From Lachnospiraceae bacterium (GTDB lineage: Bacteria; Bacillota; Clostridia; Lachnospirales; Lachnospiraceae): a DNA stretch of 64,000 bases. Below are positions 44,105 through 52,955 of the stretch, piece by piece. The DNA lies in the NCBI GenBank assembly GCA_902363825.1, contig CABJBK010000003.1, positions 254,392 through 318,391 of the forward strand, given 5' to 3'. The position numbers were made by a program, and so were the translations under genes. A model generated the notes under the pieces. That model was not told where the DNA came from. It worked only from the letters and a program-made list of their open reading frames with translations, and made no database searches. Numbering within the stretch: the first letter of the stretch is position 1; each line of letters opens with the position of its first letter.

Positions 44105-44176
44105 TTCTTATCTCTCTTTCTATCAAAATAATCTTTGCGCGCCTGATCCATAAAGATAAGAGGTCATTTCCATAAC

Positions 44177-44214
44177 AAAAAAACGGAATACTAAAACGCA
44201 AGCATTCCGTTTCT
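44177..44214 (-). terminator. Riboswitch-controlled terminator upstream of thiC
   Basis: On the minus strand AAACGGAATGC and GTATTCCGTTT form a stem followed by seven T residues, between the TPP riboswitch and thiC. This fits transcription attenuation when TPP is bound. Confidence 0.85.
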
Positions 44215-44261
44215 ATAATCTGGATCCGGTGGATCAATGATCCAATAGAACCCGTTACAGT

Positions 44262-44365
44262 CATTATTTCCCTACGTTAGCATTATCTAAATCAGGTTAA
44301 GGGTCTAAGCAGTACAGCTTACTCTCAGCCGGCTTGTCGCAGGCTCCCCTGTTTGTATGCCCCTA
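44262..44365 (-). ncRNA. TPP (thiamine pyrophosphate) riboswitch
   Basis: Read on the minus strand: AGGGGAGCCT, then GGCTGAGAGTAAGC, then ACCCTTAACCTGATTTAGAT and AATGCTAACGTAGGGA. These are the invariant THI-box segments in the right order. It controls the thiC transcript through the terminator about 50 bases downstream. Confidence 0.96.
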
Positions 44366-44392
44366 TTGTACCATAACCTCGGAAAAAAGCAA
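44365..44392 (-). promoter_or_regulatory. Promoter of the thiC transcript
   Basis: On the minus strand: TTGCTT (44392-44387), 16-base spacer ending ATGG, TACAAT (44370-44365), immediately before the riboswitch. Confidence 0.6.
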
Positions 44393-44480
44393 CTGTAAAG
44401 CGAGAGAAAAACCTTGAAAAAAAGCGGTATATAAGATATTGTGATAATAGGGAAAGTTTGGATACAGAGGTAGCAGGAGT

Positions 44481-46087
44481 ATGTTAATAAGAAGAATAAA
44501 AAGATGGATGCCGTACCTGGTCATTGCAGCAGGGCTGGCGTTGATCTTACTGGCGTATGCAGCCAATTTTAAGATCACGGAGTTTGGAAGCATGGATGAA
44601 ACAAACCCCGACACGACCACCAGACAGGCGGACGGAAGCGAGATCTTTTCGTTTGCGGCGGAGGATTACGGGGTGATGCAGAAAGATATCGTATTTTTCA
44701 CGAATCACCAGCTCGTGTGGGCTTACGCGGATGGAAAGCCGATCTATGAAAATACAGAGACAGGCGGGATCTGGGGACGCACGACCGGCTCACACTGGAA
44801 TTTCGTGGCAGTCCCATATGGAACAAAGAGATAAAGATCAAACTGACGCCGGTATATCAAAACGCCCGGTATCAGGACTGCACGTTTTATACAGGAAAAG
44901 AGCAGGAGGCTTTTTATAAGATCTTCGCGCAGTCGGTCATCACGTTTTTTGTCAGCGCGCTGATCGTCATACTGGGATTTGGAATGATCGTTTACTGGTG
45001 CATTGTACACAGGAAGGCGGAGATCGGGAACAGCCTGCTGCATCTGGGCATGTTTTCGGCGATATTTGGTGTCTGGTCGGCAAATGAGACGGACGCGATG
45101 ATGCTGATCGTGCGGGACCGGATCGCGGCATCGTTTATGGCGTATATCCTTTTGATGTTGATGGGAATCCCGTTTATCCTGTTTGTGAGGGATTTTTTGA
45201 ATATCGGGGATCGGAAGCTCTGGAAAGTGCTGTTTGCGATCAATGTCTGTGAGATGGTGTTTGTGCTGGGACTTCAGTTTTTGGATATCGCGGATATGAA
45301 AGAAACACTCTGGCTGACTCATATGATGTTGTGTATCGCGTTGTTTTATATGATCGGATGTCTGCTATATAAGGCGTTCCGCCATCAGATCGACCGGCAC
45401 GCGAAGATCAGTACCGTAGGAATGATCCTGCTTTCGGCGGCAACAGTGACGGATATCGTGCTGTATTACCGCCATATCGGTGACGCGGATCTGTTCGGAC
45501 GCTTTGTATTCCTGGCGTTTGTGCTGATGCTCGGTTACGAGGCGGTATTCTATGCGGTGGATACGATCGAAAAGGGACGGAAGGCAAAGGTGTATGAGGA
45601 ACTGGCGATCCATGATGTCCTGACGGGGCTTTACAACCGGAATGCCTATATGGAGGACATGTCGCAGATGAAAAGCGCTAGAGGAAAGATGTTTGTCTCC
45701 TTTGATCTGAATAATCTGAAGGAATGCAACGACGGACACGGTCATGTGGAGGGAGACACTTACCTTAGAAATGTCGCGCGGATCATAGAAAAGATCTTTG
45801 ATCCTTATGGAAAGGTCTACCGCATCGGCGGAGACGAATTCTGCTGTATCGTGGAGCATGCCGCAAGATGTCCGATCCTTTTCTGCATCGAGGGAATGCG
45901 CACGGAAGAGGAAAAATATAACAGCGATCCGGAGCATTATCCGATCCATATCGCGTGCGGTTACGCGCAGTTTGATCCGGAGCGGGACGAAAGTTTTGAA
46001 GGGACAAGAAACCGCTCCGATGTCAGCATGTATGAAAACAAATCAAATATAAAACAGAAAATGCATATAGAGGATAGCAGAAGATGA
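44481..46087 (+). pseudogene. Frameshifted membrane GGDEF protein (diguanylate cyclase)
   Basis: Two frames together form one gene. The first (44481 to the stop at 44832) gives a membrane helix (MPYLVIAAGLALILLAYAA) and an extracytoplasmic sensor region. The second continues from about 44826 (KIKLTPVYQNARYQDCTFY), with about seven membrane helices, to a cytoplasmic GGDEF domain with RIGGDEF near 45823-45843. A one-base deletion in the AAAGAGATAAAG area accounts for the shift; otherwise the product would be about 535 residues. GGDEF enzymes make cyclic di-GMP. GCAGGAGT precedes ATG 44481. An internal start at 44984 or nearby could still give a membrane GGDEF protein without the sensor. The stop overlaps the HAD gene start (ATGA). 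Confidence 0.8.
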
Positions 46088-46878
46088 AAACAAAAATAAA
46101 ACTGATAGCGTGTGATCTGGATGGCACACTGCTTCTGGACGGAGCGACCAGATGCCGCCCGGAACTCTTTCCACTGATCGAGGAACTGACAAAAAGGGGT
46201 GTTTCTTTTATGCCGGCAAGCGGAAGACAGTATCCGAGCCTGCAGCGGTTGTTTGCGCCGGTCAAGGACAAGATCATGTATCTGTGTGAAAATGGGGCGC
46301 TGGTCATGCATCTGGACCAGGTATTGATGAAGCGGCAGTTTGAGGATGGACTGGCAATGCGTATCAGCAACACCGTACTGGAACACCCGGACTGCGAAGT
46401 GCTGATATCGGGGGAGCGCACGAGTTATGTGATCCCGAAAGATCCGTCTTTCGTGACCTATCTGCGTGACGATATTGGAAATAATATCACGGTCATAGAT
46501 AAACCGGAGCGGATCGAGGAACCGATCATGAAGGTTTCCTATTTTACGCCGGAAGACAAGCGTGACGGGGCAACGGCGGATTTTAAGCGGGCGTTTGGTG
46601 ACAGCTGTCTGATCGTGACATCCGGAAACCGCTGGGTGGATTTCGCGCCGCTTGGCACAAGCAAAGGTTCTGCCTTAAAAGAGATCGGAGAAAAACTTGA
46701 TATCCTGCCGGAGGAGATGGCTGCGTTCGGAGATAATGAAAATGACCGGACGATGTTGGAATTTGTCGGACATCCCTATCTGATGGAGACGTGTAATCCG
46801 ACCATGCGGGATGTGCGTGCGACGGCCTGCAGACGTGTGGAGGATTCCCTGCGGCAGATACTGGAGGAAATGGAATGA
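46084..46878 (+). CDS. HAD-superfamily phosphatase, Cof type
   Basis: A 264-residue HAD hydrolase of the Cof/YidA class, acting on sugar phosphates or similar small phosphate esters. Motif I is ACDLDGTLLLDG (nucleophile Asp near residue 10), motif II SGRQ near 38-41, the cap region lies in the middle, and motif IV is AFGDNENDRTML. It starts with ATGA overlapping the GGDEF gene and overlaps the next gene by 4 bases, so it is translated together with both. Confidence 0.93.
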   Translation: MKTKIKLIACDLDGTLLLDGATRCRPELFPLIEELTKRGVSFMPASGRQYPSLQRLFAPVKDKIMYLCENGALVMHLDQVLMKRQFEDGLAMRISNTVLEHPDCEVLISGERTSYVIPKDPSFVTYLRDDIGNNITVIDKPERIEEPIMKVSYFTPEDKRDGATADFKRAFGDSCLIVTSGNRWVDFAPLGTSKGSALKEIGEKLDILPEEMAAFGDNENDRTMLEFVGHPYLMETCNPTMRDVRATACRRVEDSLRQILEEME

Positions 46879-47279
46879 AAAACAAGTCAAAATTAAAAAA
46901 GATCCGTGAAAAGAACCATGGGGCGGCGGATGCTCCAAAAGAATGGTTTTACATGCAGCAAAAAGAGATCACGGTGCGTGATATCGCGGATGCGCTGCAG
47001 GAGGAAGCAGACCTGGAACTTGAGATCTGGGAAGCGGCGGGAGTCCTTGAGGTGGTGATCCCGGAAGAACGCTCGATGGATTTCGAGTGGACCAGGGCGG
47101 AATTTCGCGACGAATACAGTAAGAACTGGCTTACAGAACAGGGCGTAAAGACCATGTTCTTTGTGACGATCGACGCGGAACATTATACACACGCAAAACA
47201 TATCATGCAGACGATCACAGGAAAGATCGGCGGATTTTTCTGCGGAGATACCGAGGATTTCCAGCCGGTCATCAAATAA
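46875..47279 (+). CDS. Conserved-looking hypothetical protein
   Basis: A 134-residue protein not recognised. It has a basic N-terminus (KNKSKLKKIREKNHG) and alternating strands and helices in the rest (ELEIWEAAGVLEVVIPEERS, VKTMFFVTIDAEHY), ending GGFFCGDTEDFQPVIK. There is no signal peptide or membrane helix. It overlaps the HAD gene by 4 bases (ATGA) and lies 18 bases before the MIF-like gene, so it is in the same operon. Its role is unknown. Confidence 0.7.
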   Translation: MKNKSKLKKIREKNHGAADAPKEWFYMQQKEITVRDIADALQEEADLELEIWEAAGVLEVVIPEERSMDFEWTRAEFRDEYSKNWLTEQGVKTMFFVTIDAEHYTHAKHIMQTITGKIGGFFCGDTEDFQPVIK

Positions 47280-47297
47280 AAACAGGAGGTGGCGGAT

Positions 47298-47639
47298 ATG
47301 CCGTTTATTGATTCAAAAATTTCTATCCCGGTGAGCAGGGAGGAACGCGAAAACTTGAAAGCAGATCTGGGACGCGCGATCTCGATCGTAAATAAACCGG
47401 AAGGTTTTTTGATGTTGGGATTTGAGGATAATTACGATCTTTACATGGGAGGCAAAAAGCTGGACAAGGGAGCATTTGTTTCGGTAAAGCTGTTCGGAAG
47501 CGCTTCCACAAGAGAGTATAACGCAATGACAGCGGAGATCTGCCGTATCTTTAAAGAACGGCTCGGAATCCCGGGAAGTGCCGTGTACATTACTTACCAG
47601 GGCATCAATGACTGGGGCTGGGACGGAAAGAATTTCTAA
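47298..47639 (+). CDS. MIF/phenylpyruvate tautomerase-like protein
   Basis: A 113-residue protein beginning MPFIDSKISIPVS. Pro2, exposed after removal of Met, is the catalytic base of the tautomerase/MIF superfamily. The middle GFLMLGFEDNYDLYMGGKKL and the end YITYQGINDWGWDGKNF fit MIF-like proteins. ATG 47298 is chosen so that Pro is the second residue; AGGAGG at 47284-47289 is correctly spaced. A GTG at 47289 overlaps the site. The substrate is unknown. Confidence 0.85.
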   Translation: MPFIDSKISIPVSREERENLKADLGRAISIVNKPEGFLMLGFEDNYDLYMGGKKLDKGAFVSVKLFGSASTREYNAMTAEICRIFKERLGIPGSAVYITYQGINDWGWDGKNF

Positions 47640-47760
47640 AACAGCAGAAAACAGACAACGGATACGAAAAGAAAAAGGCGACCGGCATGAAAATGATTAT
47701 GAGTTTAAAGAAAAAGATTCAGGGGAGAATCAGTAAAATGACGCCAGGAGCGTATAACGC

Positions 47761-47946
47761 ATGTTTTCCTATTATGTATATGAGAAACCCGGAAAAGAAA
47801 GCTATGGAACTGTGGAGCGGTATCATACCGGAAAAGGAATTGGGAGCCTGCTCGTGGAGGTTTTGCTTATTATCTTCAATCTGCTTTTTTTCGGAACAGA
47901 CACCGGAAGCAGAACAAAAGGAGCAGGTCTGTACGGATATCTGTAA
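47761..47946 (+). CDS. Possible small membrane protein
   Basis: A 61-residue frame with one strong hydrophobic helix (IGSLLVEVLLIIFNLLFFG) flanked by charged ends, starting at an ATG with CCAGGAGCG about 10 bases upstream. A second overlapping frame (47687-47968) begins KMIMSLKKKIQGRISKM and reads into the same region, so the pair may be one frameshifted gene. No family recognised. Confidence 0.35.
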   Translation: MFSYYVYEKPGKESYGTVERYHTGKGIGSLLVEVLLIIFNLLFFGTDTGSRTKGAGLYGYL

Positions 47947-48074
47947 TATAAGTAATATAATTAGGTAAGGATCTTATGGTGACAGAAAAGTCGCATGGCG
48001 GACCACAAATTAGACAGACATATAAAAGAATCCCCGGCATACAATGTAACAATTAGTATCGCAGGGGATTTTTT

Positions 48075-48329
48075 GTGAAAAGCTATATTGAGGAGAGGGT
48101 TATAAATATCGCAAATTATATCATTGAAAACAACGCGACCGTGCGTCAGACCGCGAAGAAATTCGGCATCAGCAAGAGTACGGTACATAAGGATGTAACG
48201 GAGCGCATTGTACAGATCAACCCGACACTTGCCGCAGAGGCGAGAAAAGTCTTAGATGTCAACAAATCCGAGCGCCATATCCGAGGCGGAATGGCAACCA
48301 AAGAAAAATATCTGCATCAGCACATATAA
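48075..48329 (+). CDS. spoIIID: Sporulation transcriptional regulator SpoIIID
   Basis: The 84-residue protein matches SpoIIID, which switches mother-cell gene expression during sporulation. The helix-turn-helix is seen in TVRQTAKKFGISKSTVHKDV, and the conserved RHIRGGMATKEKY end is present. It starts at GTG 48075 behind AGGGGAT. Its presence shows the organism descends from spore formers. Confidence 0.95.
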   Translation: MKSYIEERVINIANYIIENNATVRQTAKKFGISKSTVHKDVTERIVQINPTLAAEARKVLDVNKSERHIRGGMATKEKYLHQHI

Positions 48330-48344
48330 AAGATACAACTTCTA

Positions 48345-48373
48345 CTTGTAAACTTGAAACTGCTCCCTTATAA
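48345..48373 (+). promoter_or_regulatory. Promoter of guaA
   Basis: TTGTAA-like -35 in ACTTGTAAACTTG, about 17 bases, then a perfect TATAAT near 48369. guaA starts about 40 bases later. No purine riboswitch was seen in this short leader. Confidence 0.5.
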
Positions 48374-48410
48374 TAGGAAGATAGATTGAAAATACCAGGA
48401 GGAAAAAGTC

Positions 48411-49985
48411 GTGGACAAAGAATTAGTCATTGTACTTGACTTCGGCGGACAATACAACCAGCTGGTTGCCCGCAGAGTCAGAGAATGCAATGTTTATTGC
48501 GAGATTTATTCTTATAAAACAGACATTGAGAAGATCAAAGCTATGAATCCAAAGGGTATCATTCTGACAGGAGGGCCAAACAGCTGTTACGAAGAGGACT
48601 CTCCTTCCTATCAGAAAGAACTCTTTGAGCTTGGAATTCCGGTACTTGGACTTTGCTATGGTGCGCAGCTTATGATGCACAAACTTGGCGGTAAAGTCAT
48701 CACACCGGAGGTTGGAGAATACGGAAAGACAGAGATCCACTATGCACCGAATGCAGTTCTGTTCCAGGGAATGCCGGAAACATCGATCTGCTGGATGAGC
48801 CATTTTGACCGTATTGAGACGGCGGCACCGGAATTTGAGGTGGTTGCCCATACTGCGGACTGCCCGATCGCGGCAACGCAGAATGTAGAAAAGAAACTCT
48901 ATGCGATCCAGTTTCATCCGGAAGTCCTTCATACCGTAAACGGCACACAGATGATCTATAACTTTGTGCGTAACGTCTGCGGCTGTGCGGGAACCTGGAG
49001 AATGGATTCTTTCGTAGAAGAGACCATTCAGTCCATCCGTGAGAAAGTCGGCGATGGAAAGGTTCTTCTTGCGTTATCGGGCGGAGTGGATTCGTCCGTT
49101 GCGGCAGGAATCCTGTCACGCGCGATCGGAAAGCAGCTGACCTGTGTTTTTGTAGACCATGGTCTCTTAAGAAAGGACGAAGGCGACGAGGTAGAGAGTG
49201 TATTCGGACCAAACGGTCAGTTCGACTTAAACTTCATTCGTGTCAATGCGCAGGAGCGCTATTACGGAAAACTTGCCGGTGTCACAGAACCGGAGAAAAA
49301 ACGTAAGATCATCGGGGAAGAATTTATCCGTGTTTTCGAAGAGGAAGCAAAAAAAATCGGAGCAGTGGATTTCCTTGCGCAGGGAACGATCTACCCGGAC
49401 GTTGTGGAATCCGGACTCGGCGGTGAATCCGCAGTTATCAAATCCCACCACAATGTAGGCGGTCTTCCTGATTTCGTTGATTTCAAGGAAATCATTGAAC
49501 CGCTTCGCAATCTTTTCAAAGATGAAGTAAGAAAAGCGGGTCTCGAACTTGGCATCCCGGAAAAACTTGTTTTCCGTCAGCCGTTCCCGGGACCGGGACT
49601 TGGAATCCGCATCATCGGCGAAGTGACAGCAGAAAAGGTTCGTATTGTACAAGAGGCCGACGCGATTTACCGCGAGGAAGTAGACAAGGCGGTTGCCGAT
49701 TATAAAAAAGCCAACGGCGAGGAACCGTCCTGGATGCCGAACCAGTACTTTGCGGCACTTACCAATATGCGTTCCGTCGGTGTCATGGGCGATGAAAGAA
49801 CCTATGACTACGCAGTAGCGCTTCGTGCGGTCAACACCGTTGATTTCATGACCGCGGAATCCGCAGAGATTCCGTTCGCAGTATTGCAGACGGTGATGAG
49901 CAGAATTATAAATGAGGTGAAAGGGGTCAATCGTGTATTCTACGATCTGACGAGTAAGCCACCTGGAACGATTGAGTTTGAATAA
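48411..49985 (+). CDS. guaA: GMP synthase (glutamine-hydrolysing)
   Basis: A 524-residue enzyme converting XMP to GMP. The N-terminal glutamine amidotransferase has the nucleophile Cys in [10 protein letters not shown] and HPEV; the ATP pyrophosphatase has the P-loop [13 protein letters not shown]; the C-terminal dimerization domain ends PPGTIEFE. It starts at GTG with AGGAGGAAA upstream. The 3' end is a known integration target of many tyrosine-recombinase islands, and an integrative element with its integrase begins right after this gene. Confidence 0.97.
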   Translation: MDKELVIVLDFGGQYNQLVARRVRECNVYCEIYSYKTDIEKIKAMNPKGIILTGGPNSCYEEDSPSYQKELFELGIPVLGLCYGAQLMMHKLGGKVITPEVGEYGKTEIHYAPNAVLFQGMPETSICWMSHFDRIETAAPEFEVVAHTADCPIAATQNVEKKLYAIQFHPEVLHTVNGTQMIYNFVRNVCGCAGTWRMDSFVEETIQSIREKVGDGKVLLALSGGVDSSVAAGILSRAIGKQLTCVFVDHGLLRKDEGDEVESVFGPNGQFDLNFIRVNAQERYYGKLAGVTEPEKKRKIIGEEFIRVFEEEAKKIGAVDFLAQGTIYPDVVESGLGGESAVIKSHHNVGGLPDFVDFKEIIEPLRNLFKDEVRKAGLELGIPEKLVFRQPFPGPGLGIRIIGEVTAEKVRIVQEADAIYREEVDKAVADYKKANGEEPSWMPNQYFAALTNMRSVGVMGDERTYDYAVALRAVNTVDFMTAESAEIPFAVLQTVMSRIINEVKGVNRVFYDLTSKPPGTIEFE

Positions 49986-49990
49986 TTTTC
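49960..49990 (+). other. Likely attachment site at the 3' end of guaA
   Basis: The element genes begin directly after guaA and the GC content drops. The segment around GGAACGATTGAGTTTGAATA is the expected core of guaA-targeting integrases. The partner copy at the other end would lie beyond 64 kb and cannot be seen. Exact core limits are not known. Confidence 0.5.
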
Positions 49991-50039
49991 AAAAGCTCGC
50001 AAAGCCTAGTAAAATGGGCATTTGCGAGCTTGTTTTTTG
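49991..50039 (+). terminator. Intrinsic terminator after guaA
   Basis: AAGCTCGCAAA and TTTGCGAGCTT form an 11-bp stem followed by GTTTTTTG. It lies on the element side of the junction, so the island appears to supply guaA with its terminator. Confidence 0.85.
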
Positions 50040-50090
50040 CCTTGTGGTACTATTTTGGTACTAAAGTGAGCTGTGCAGGAATAGTTTCAT

Positions 50091-50639
50091 TTATGCCTGA
50101 GGCCATGTTATTTTCCACTCAAAATATTCATTAGGAGAAATCTCTCCACTATTTAATTTCGTTTTCATTTCACACCATTCCGAAAGGAAATCATTTACCA
50201 ATCCATATTCAAAAGTTAATGCGACAGGTGAGCCTGTACTGTCATAATCATCTTCGTTGTAAGTTGGTCTGGCAGCCTCGGAAGATTTTGCAGGTGTCAT
50301 TGCAGTCAGATGAATCAGGTTGCCGGGAGCTGTGTACTCTGGGAATCTTGTACCTTTTCCACGTGCCGGGAGAGATGTGGCACTTTCTTCAAGCCAGAAA
50401 AGTGTTTCAATGATATCTTCAGCAGCACCAAGGCTGTAATCAGAGATTGCCTTGTAATTGCAGTGCAATGCATCAGCAAGCTTTAGAATCATATCTTCAC
50501 CGGGAATGCGTGCACCGGTTTCATACTGGGATATGCGGACCGACATATTTTTGCCCTCAAATCCAAGTGCACCGCCCAGTTCATCCATTGTCATTTTACG
50601 GAATACCCGTATTTTCTTTATTCTTTCACCAATTGTCAT
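50091..50639 (-). CDS. XRE-family repressor of the integrative element
   Basis: A 182-residue regulator with an N-terminal XRE helix-turn-helix (IGERIKKIRVFRKMTMDELG through RISQYETGARIPGEDMILKL) and a C-terminal region not recognised. It is divergent from the xis-int genes and faces guaA. The intergenic region has two related operator-like sequences (50754-50773 and 50794-50813), so it probably represses the excision and transfer genes and itself. Confidence 0.85.
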   Translation of the reverse strand: MTIGERIKKIRVFRKMTMDELGGALGFEGKNMSVRISQYETGARIPGEDMILKLADALHCNYKAISDYSLGAAEDIIETLFWLEESATSLPARGKGTRFPEYTAPGNLIHLTAMTPAKSSEAARPTYNEDDYDSTGSPVALTFEYGLVNDFLSEWCEMKTKLNSGEISPNEYFEWKITWPQA

Positions 50640-50746
50640 AGTGTAGTCACCTCCGTTTATCTGTCCCTGATGGACTGTTAAAGACAGTATAACACGGAAA
50701 AAATGAAAATGGAAGTTTTTCTATACGAGAACATTAGAAAAACTTC

Positions 50747-50776
50747 TTGACAATTCAATACTATACGGTATAGAAT
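50747..50776 (+). promoter_or_regulatory. Promoter of the xis-int transcript with embedded operator
   Basis: TTGACA (50747-50752), 18-base spacer, TAGAAT (50771-50776). The first operator overlaps the spacer and -10, which would block polymerase. Confidence 0.65.
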
Positions 50777-50813
50777 AATATCAATTCAATTATCTATACG
50801 ATATGGTATTGAA
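50754..50813. promoter_or_regulatory. Two inverted operator-like sites
   Basis: TTCAATACTATACGGTATAG (50754-50773) and, on the other strand, TTCAATACCATATCGTATAG (50813-50794) match at 17 of 20 positions. The first contains the palindrome CTATAC-G-GTATAG. They probably bind the divergent XRE repressor. Confidence 0.65.
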
Positions 50814-51034
50814 AAATAACTAAATGAGCGGTACCAGAAATCTAACAGGCATTTGCCAAGACATTCATAGGAATCGAGCGAATGTAGACACTCCCCCAAG
50901 CGGACCGAGTACCTCGAGCAGGAGCGGGCGGTATTACAGGAGATTATCTCAGGTAAGGAGGCTGGTTGTGACATCAGCAGAACTGGTATGGAGAAACGCC
51001 AAAACAAATTTTAATGGAAAGGTGGTGAAAGGGC
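50814..51034 (+). other. Leader of the xis-int transcript with a non-ATG reading fragment
   Basis: No gene with a proper start is seen. One frame (about 50870-51015) encodes HSPKRTEYLEQERAVLQEII followed by SGKEAGCDISRTGMEKRQNK without a start codon; it reads like real protein but is probably a fragment of an ancestral small gene. Confidence 0.3.
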
Positions 51035-51220
51035 ATGAACGAAAAGTTTTTAGAAGTAGGAGATGTGATGCAGATTCTTGGGATTTCAAGATCAGCAGCA
51101 TACAAGCTTATGAGACAGATCAACAGTGAACTTGAAAAGAAGGGTTACATTGTTATCCGTGGAAAAGTAAGCAGAAAATATTTTGAAGAACGCATTTATG
51201 GTATGAGTGATGCAGGATAA
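51035..51220 (+). CDS. Excisionase-like HTH protein
   Basis: A 61-residue winged-helix/HTH protein (EVGDVMQILGISRSAAYKLM) typical of excisionases and helix-turn-helix 17 proteins encoded just before tyrosine integrases. It probably sets the direction of recombination for element excision. AAAGGTGGTGAAAG precedes the ATG. Confidence 0.8.
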   Translation: MNEKFLEVGDVMQILGISRSAAYKLMRQINSELEKKGYIVIRGKVSRKYFEERIYGMSDAG

Positions 51221-51312
51221 GCAACAGGTAAGAAGATTGTGATAGAGGCAGGTGCAGAAGCGATACGGCTTAGGCAGCTGCTTCTTCATATGGAAAGAAG
51301 GAGATGATGAAT

Positions 51313-52509
51313 ATGCCAGCTTATAAAGACAGTAAGACAGGCACCTGGTTTGTCAAATTCTATTGTAAGGACTGGACTGGGGAAAATAAACAGATAAAGA
51401 AGAGAGGATTTGCAACAAAGAGGGAAGCACTTGATTATGAGCGTAATTACAAAATACGGCAGGAGAATAATCTGGATATGACATTTGGAGAGTTCTGGAA
51501 GTTGTATACAGAGGATGTGAAAAATTATGTCAAACTCAACACGTGGCTTACAAAAGAACACATTGTGGATACAAAGATACTTCCATATTTCAGGAATCTT
51601 AAGATGAATGAGATTACACCGGGAGATGTACGCAAGTGGCAGAATGAGATGGTAGCATTCCGTTATGAGAATGGGAAATGTTATTCCCAGACTTATAAGA
51701 AGACAATGCATAACATCTTAAGTGCGATATTCAATCATGCGTGCAGGTTTTATAATCTGAAATCAAATCCGGCAAGGCAGGCTGGAAATATGGGCAGGGA
51801 AGAAAAGAAGGAAATGCTTTTCTGGACAACTGAAGAATATAAGAAGTTTTCAGAAGCGGTGATTGATAAGCCGGTTTCATTTTATGCATTTGAAATGCTG
51901 TACTGGACGGGAATGAGATTAGGTGAGCTGCTTGCACTTACGATGGAAGATTTTGATTTTGAAAAGAACACAGTCAGAATAAATAAATCGTATCAGCGGC
52001 TGCAGGGGCAGGATGTTATTACAACACCGAAAACACCTAAGAGCAACAGAACAATCAAGCTGCCGAAGTTCCTTGCCGAAGAAATGCAGGAATATTTTGC
52101 AATGTTATATGACCAGACACCAACAGACAGGATTTTTCTGGTAACAAAGAGCTTTCTTCATCATGAGATGGAGCGTGGTTGCAAATTATCCGGTGTGAAG
52201 AAAATCAGAATCCATGATCTAAGGCATTCGCACATTTCACATCTGATTGACCTCGGGTTTTCCGCAGTTGCAATAGCTGACAGGGTTGGTCATGAGAGCA
52301 TTGATATCACATATCGTTATTCGCATCTGTTTCCGTCAAAGCAGGTGGCAATGGCGGACAGACTTGATGCTGTCAATGCAAGCTTTGAGGATTGCGAAGA
52401 TCAGGATGATGATGTAGAAATCATGCAGACAGAGGAAACAGCACCTATGATTGATATGGATGCGGCTGCGGAAAAAATTATAAGCATTGATAAGTACAAG
52501 GCAGTCTGA
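51313..52509 (+). CDS. int: Tyrosine site-specific integrase
   Basis: A 398-residue integrase of the Tn916-like group. The N-terminal arm-binding domain (YKDSKTGTWFVKFYCKDWTG) and core-binding domain precede a full catalytic domain: Arg202 in TGMRLGELLAL, Lys in the TPKTPKSNRTIKLP hairpin, His301 and Arg304 in HDLRHSHI, His327 in VGHES and nucleophile Tyr336 in YRYSHL. ATG 51313 is best placed for AAGGAG; ATGs at 51304 and 51307 also exist. It probably integrates the element at guaA. Confidence 0.93.
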   Translation: MPAYKDSKTGTWFVKFYCKDWTGENKQIKKRGFATKREALDYERNYKIRQENNLDMTFGEFWKLYTEDVKNYVKLNTWLTKEHIVDTKILPYFRNLKMNEITPGDVRKWQNEMVAFRYENGKCYSQTYKKTMHNILSAIFNHACRFYNLKSNPARQAGNMGREEKKEMLFWTTEEYKKFSEAVIDKPVSFYAFEMLYWTGMRLGELLALTMEDFDFEKNTVRINKSYQRLQGQDVITTPKTPKSNRTIKLPKFLAEEMQEYFAMLYDQTPTDRIFLVTKSFLHHEMERGCKLSGVKKIRIHDLRHSHISHLIDLGFSAVAIADRVGHESIDITYRYSHLFPSKQVAMADRLDAVNASFEDCEDQDDDVEIMQTEETAPMIDMDAAAEKIISIDKYKAV

Positions 52510-52613
52510 TAATGCCTATGTAAAACATTATGAATCATGCCGGTACAAGTTTTGCTGGATATATGCAGCAGAAATTAAAAGAATAGATTTTATATCGGAA
52601 GGAGCAGATTATT

Positions 52614-52955
52614 ATGAGCGAGAAAAGGCTGGATGCCAAGAACAGATGGAGAAATGTTGTAGTAGCGTTTCGTATGTCACCGGAGGAAGCACAGGAGCTG
52701 AATGTGAAGGTTTCACTCAGCGGACTTTCAAAACAGGATTATATCATCCAATGTCTTCTGAAGCATGAAATCAGGGTTGTTGGTGGAATGAAGGTGGCAA
52801 AGAAAGTACAGGTGCATCTTGATACGATACTGGAAGAATTACAGACATTAGATGAATCTGACAGAGGTGTAGATGTTGAAGAACTGCTGGTTCAATTAAA
52901 GCATGTGCTTGATATTCTGCAGAGTGATGAGAAAGGCGGTAATCATTATGAGTAA
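52614..52955 (+). CDS. Mobilization-type ribbon-helix-helix protein
   Basis: A 113-residue protein beginning with a charged stretch, then VVVAFRMSPEEAQELNVKVS and LSGLSKQDYIIQCLL, the pattern of MobC-like or small RHH proteins found in Firmicute mobilizable elements. It follows the integrase and overlaps the TnpV gene by 8 bases. It may bind DNA near oriT or regulate the element. Confidence 0.65.
   Translation: MSEKRLDAKNRWRNVVVAFRMSPEEAQELNVKVSLSGLSKQDYIIQCLLKHEIRVVGGMKVAKKVQVHLDTILEELQTLDESDRGVDVEELLVQLKHVLDILQSDEKGGNHYE

Noticed and set aside
45365-45949. 194-codon minus-strand ORF opposite the GGDEF gene
   Set aside because: Antisense shadow of conserved GGDEF coding sequence; His/Arg/Ile-rich without features.
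48330-48410. Purine riboswitch before guaA
   Set aside because: The leader is only about 35 bases after the TATAAT, too short for an aptamer, and lacks the conserved segments.
50824-51129. 101-codon plus-strand ORF before xis
   Set aside because: Poor ribosome site, overlaps xis in another frame, and a different frame gives the more protein-like stretch.
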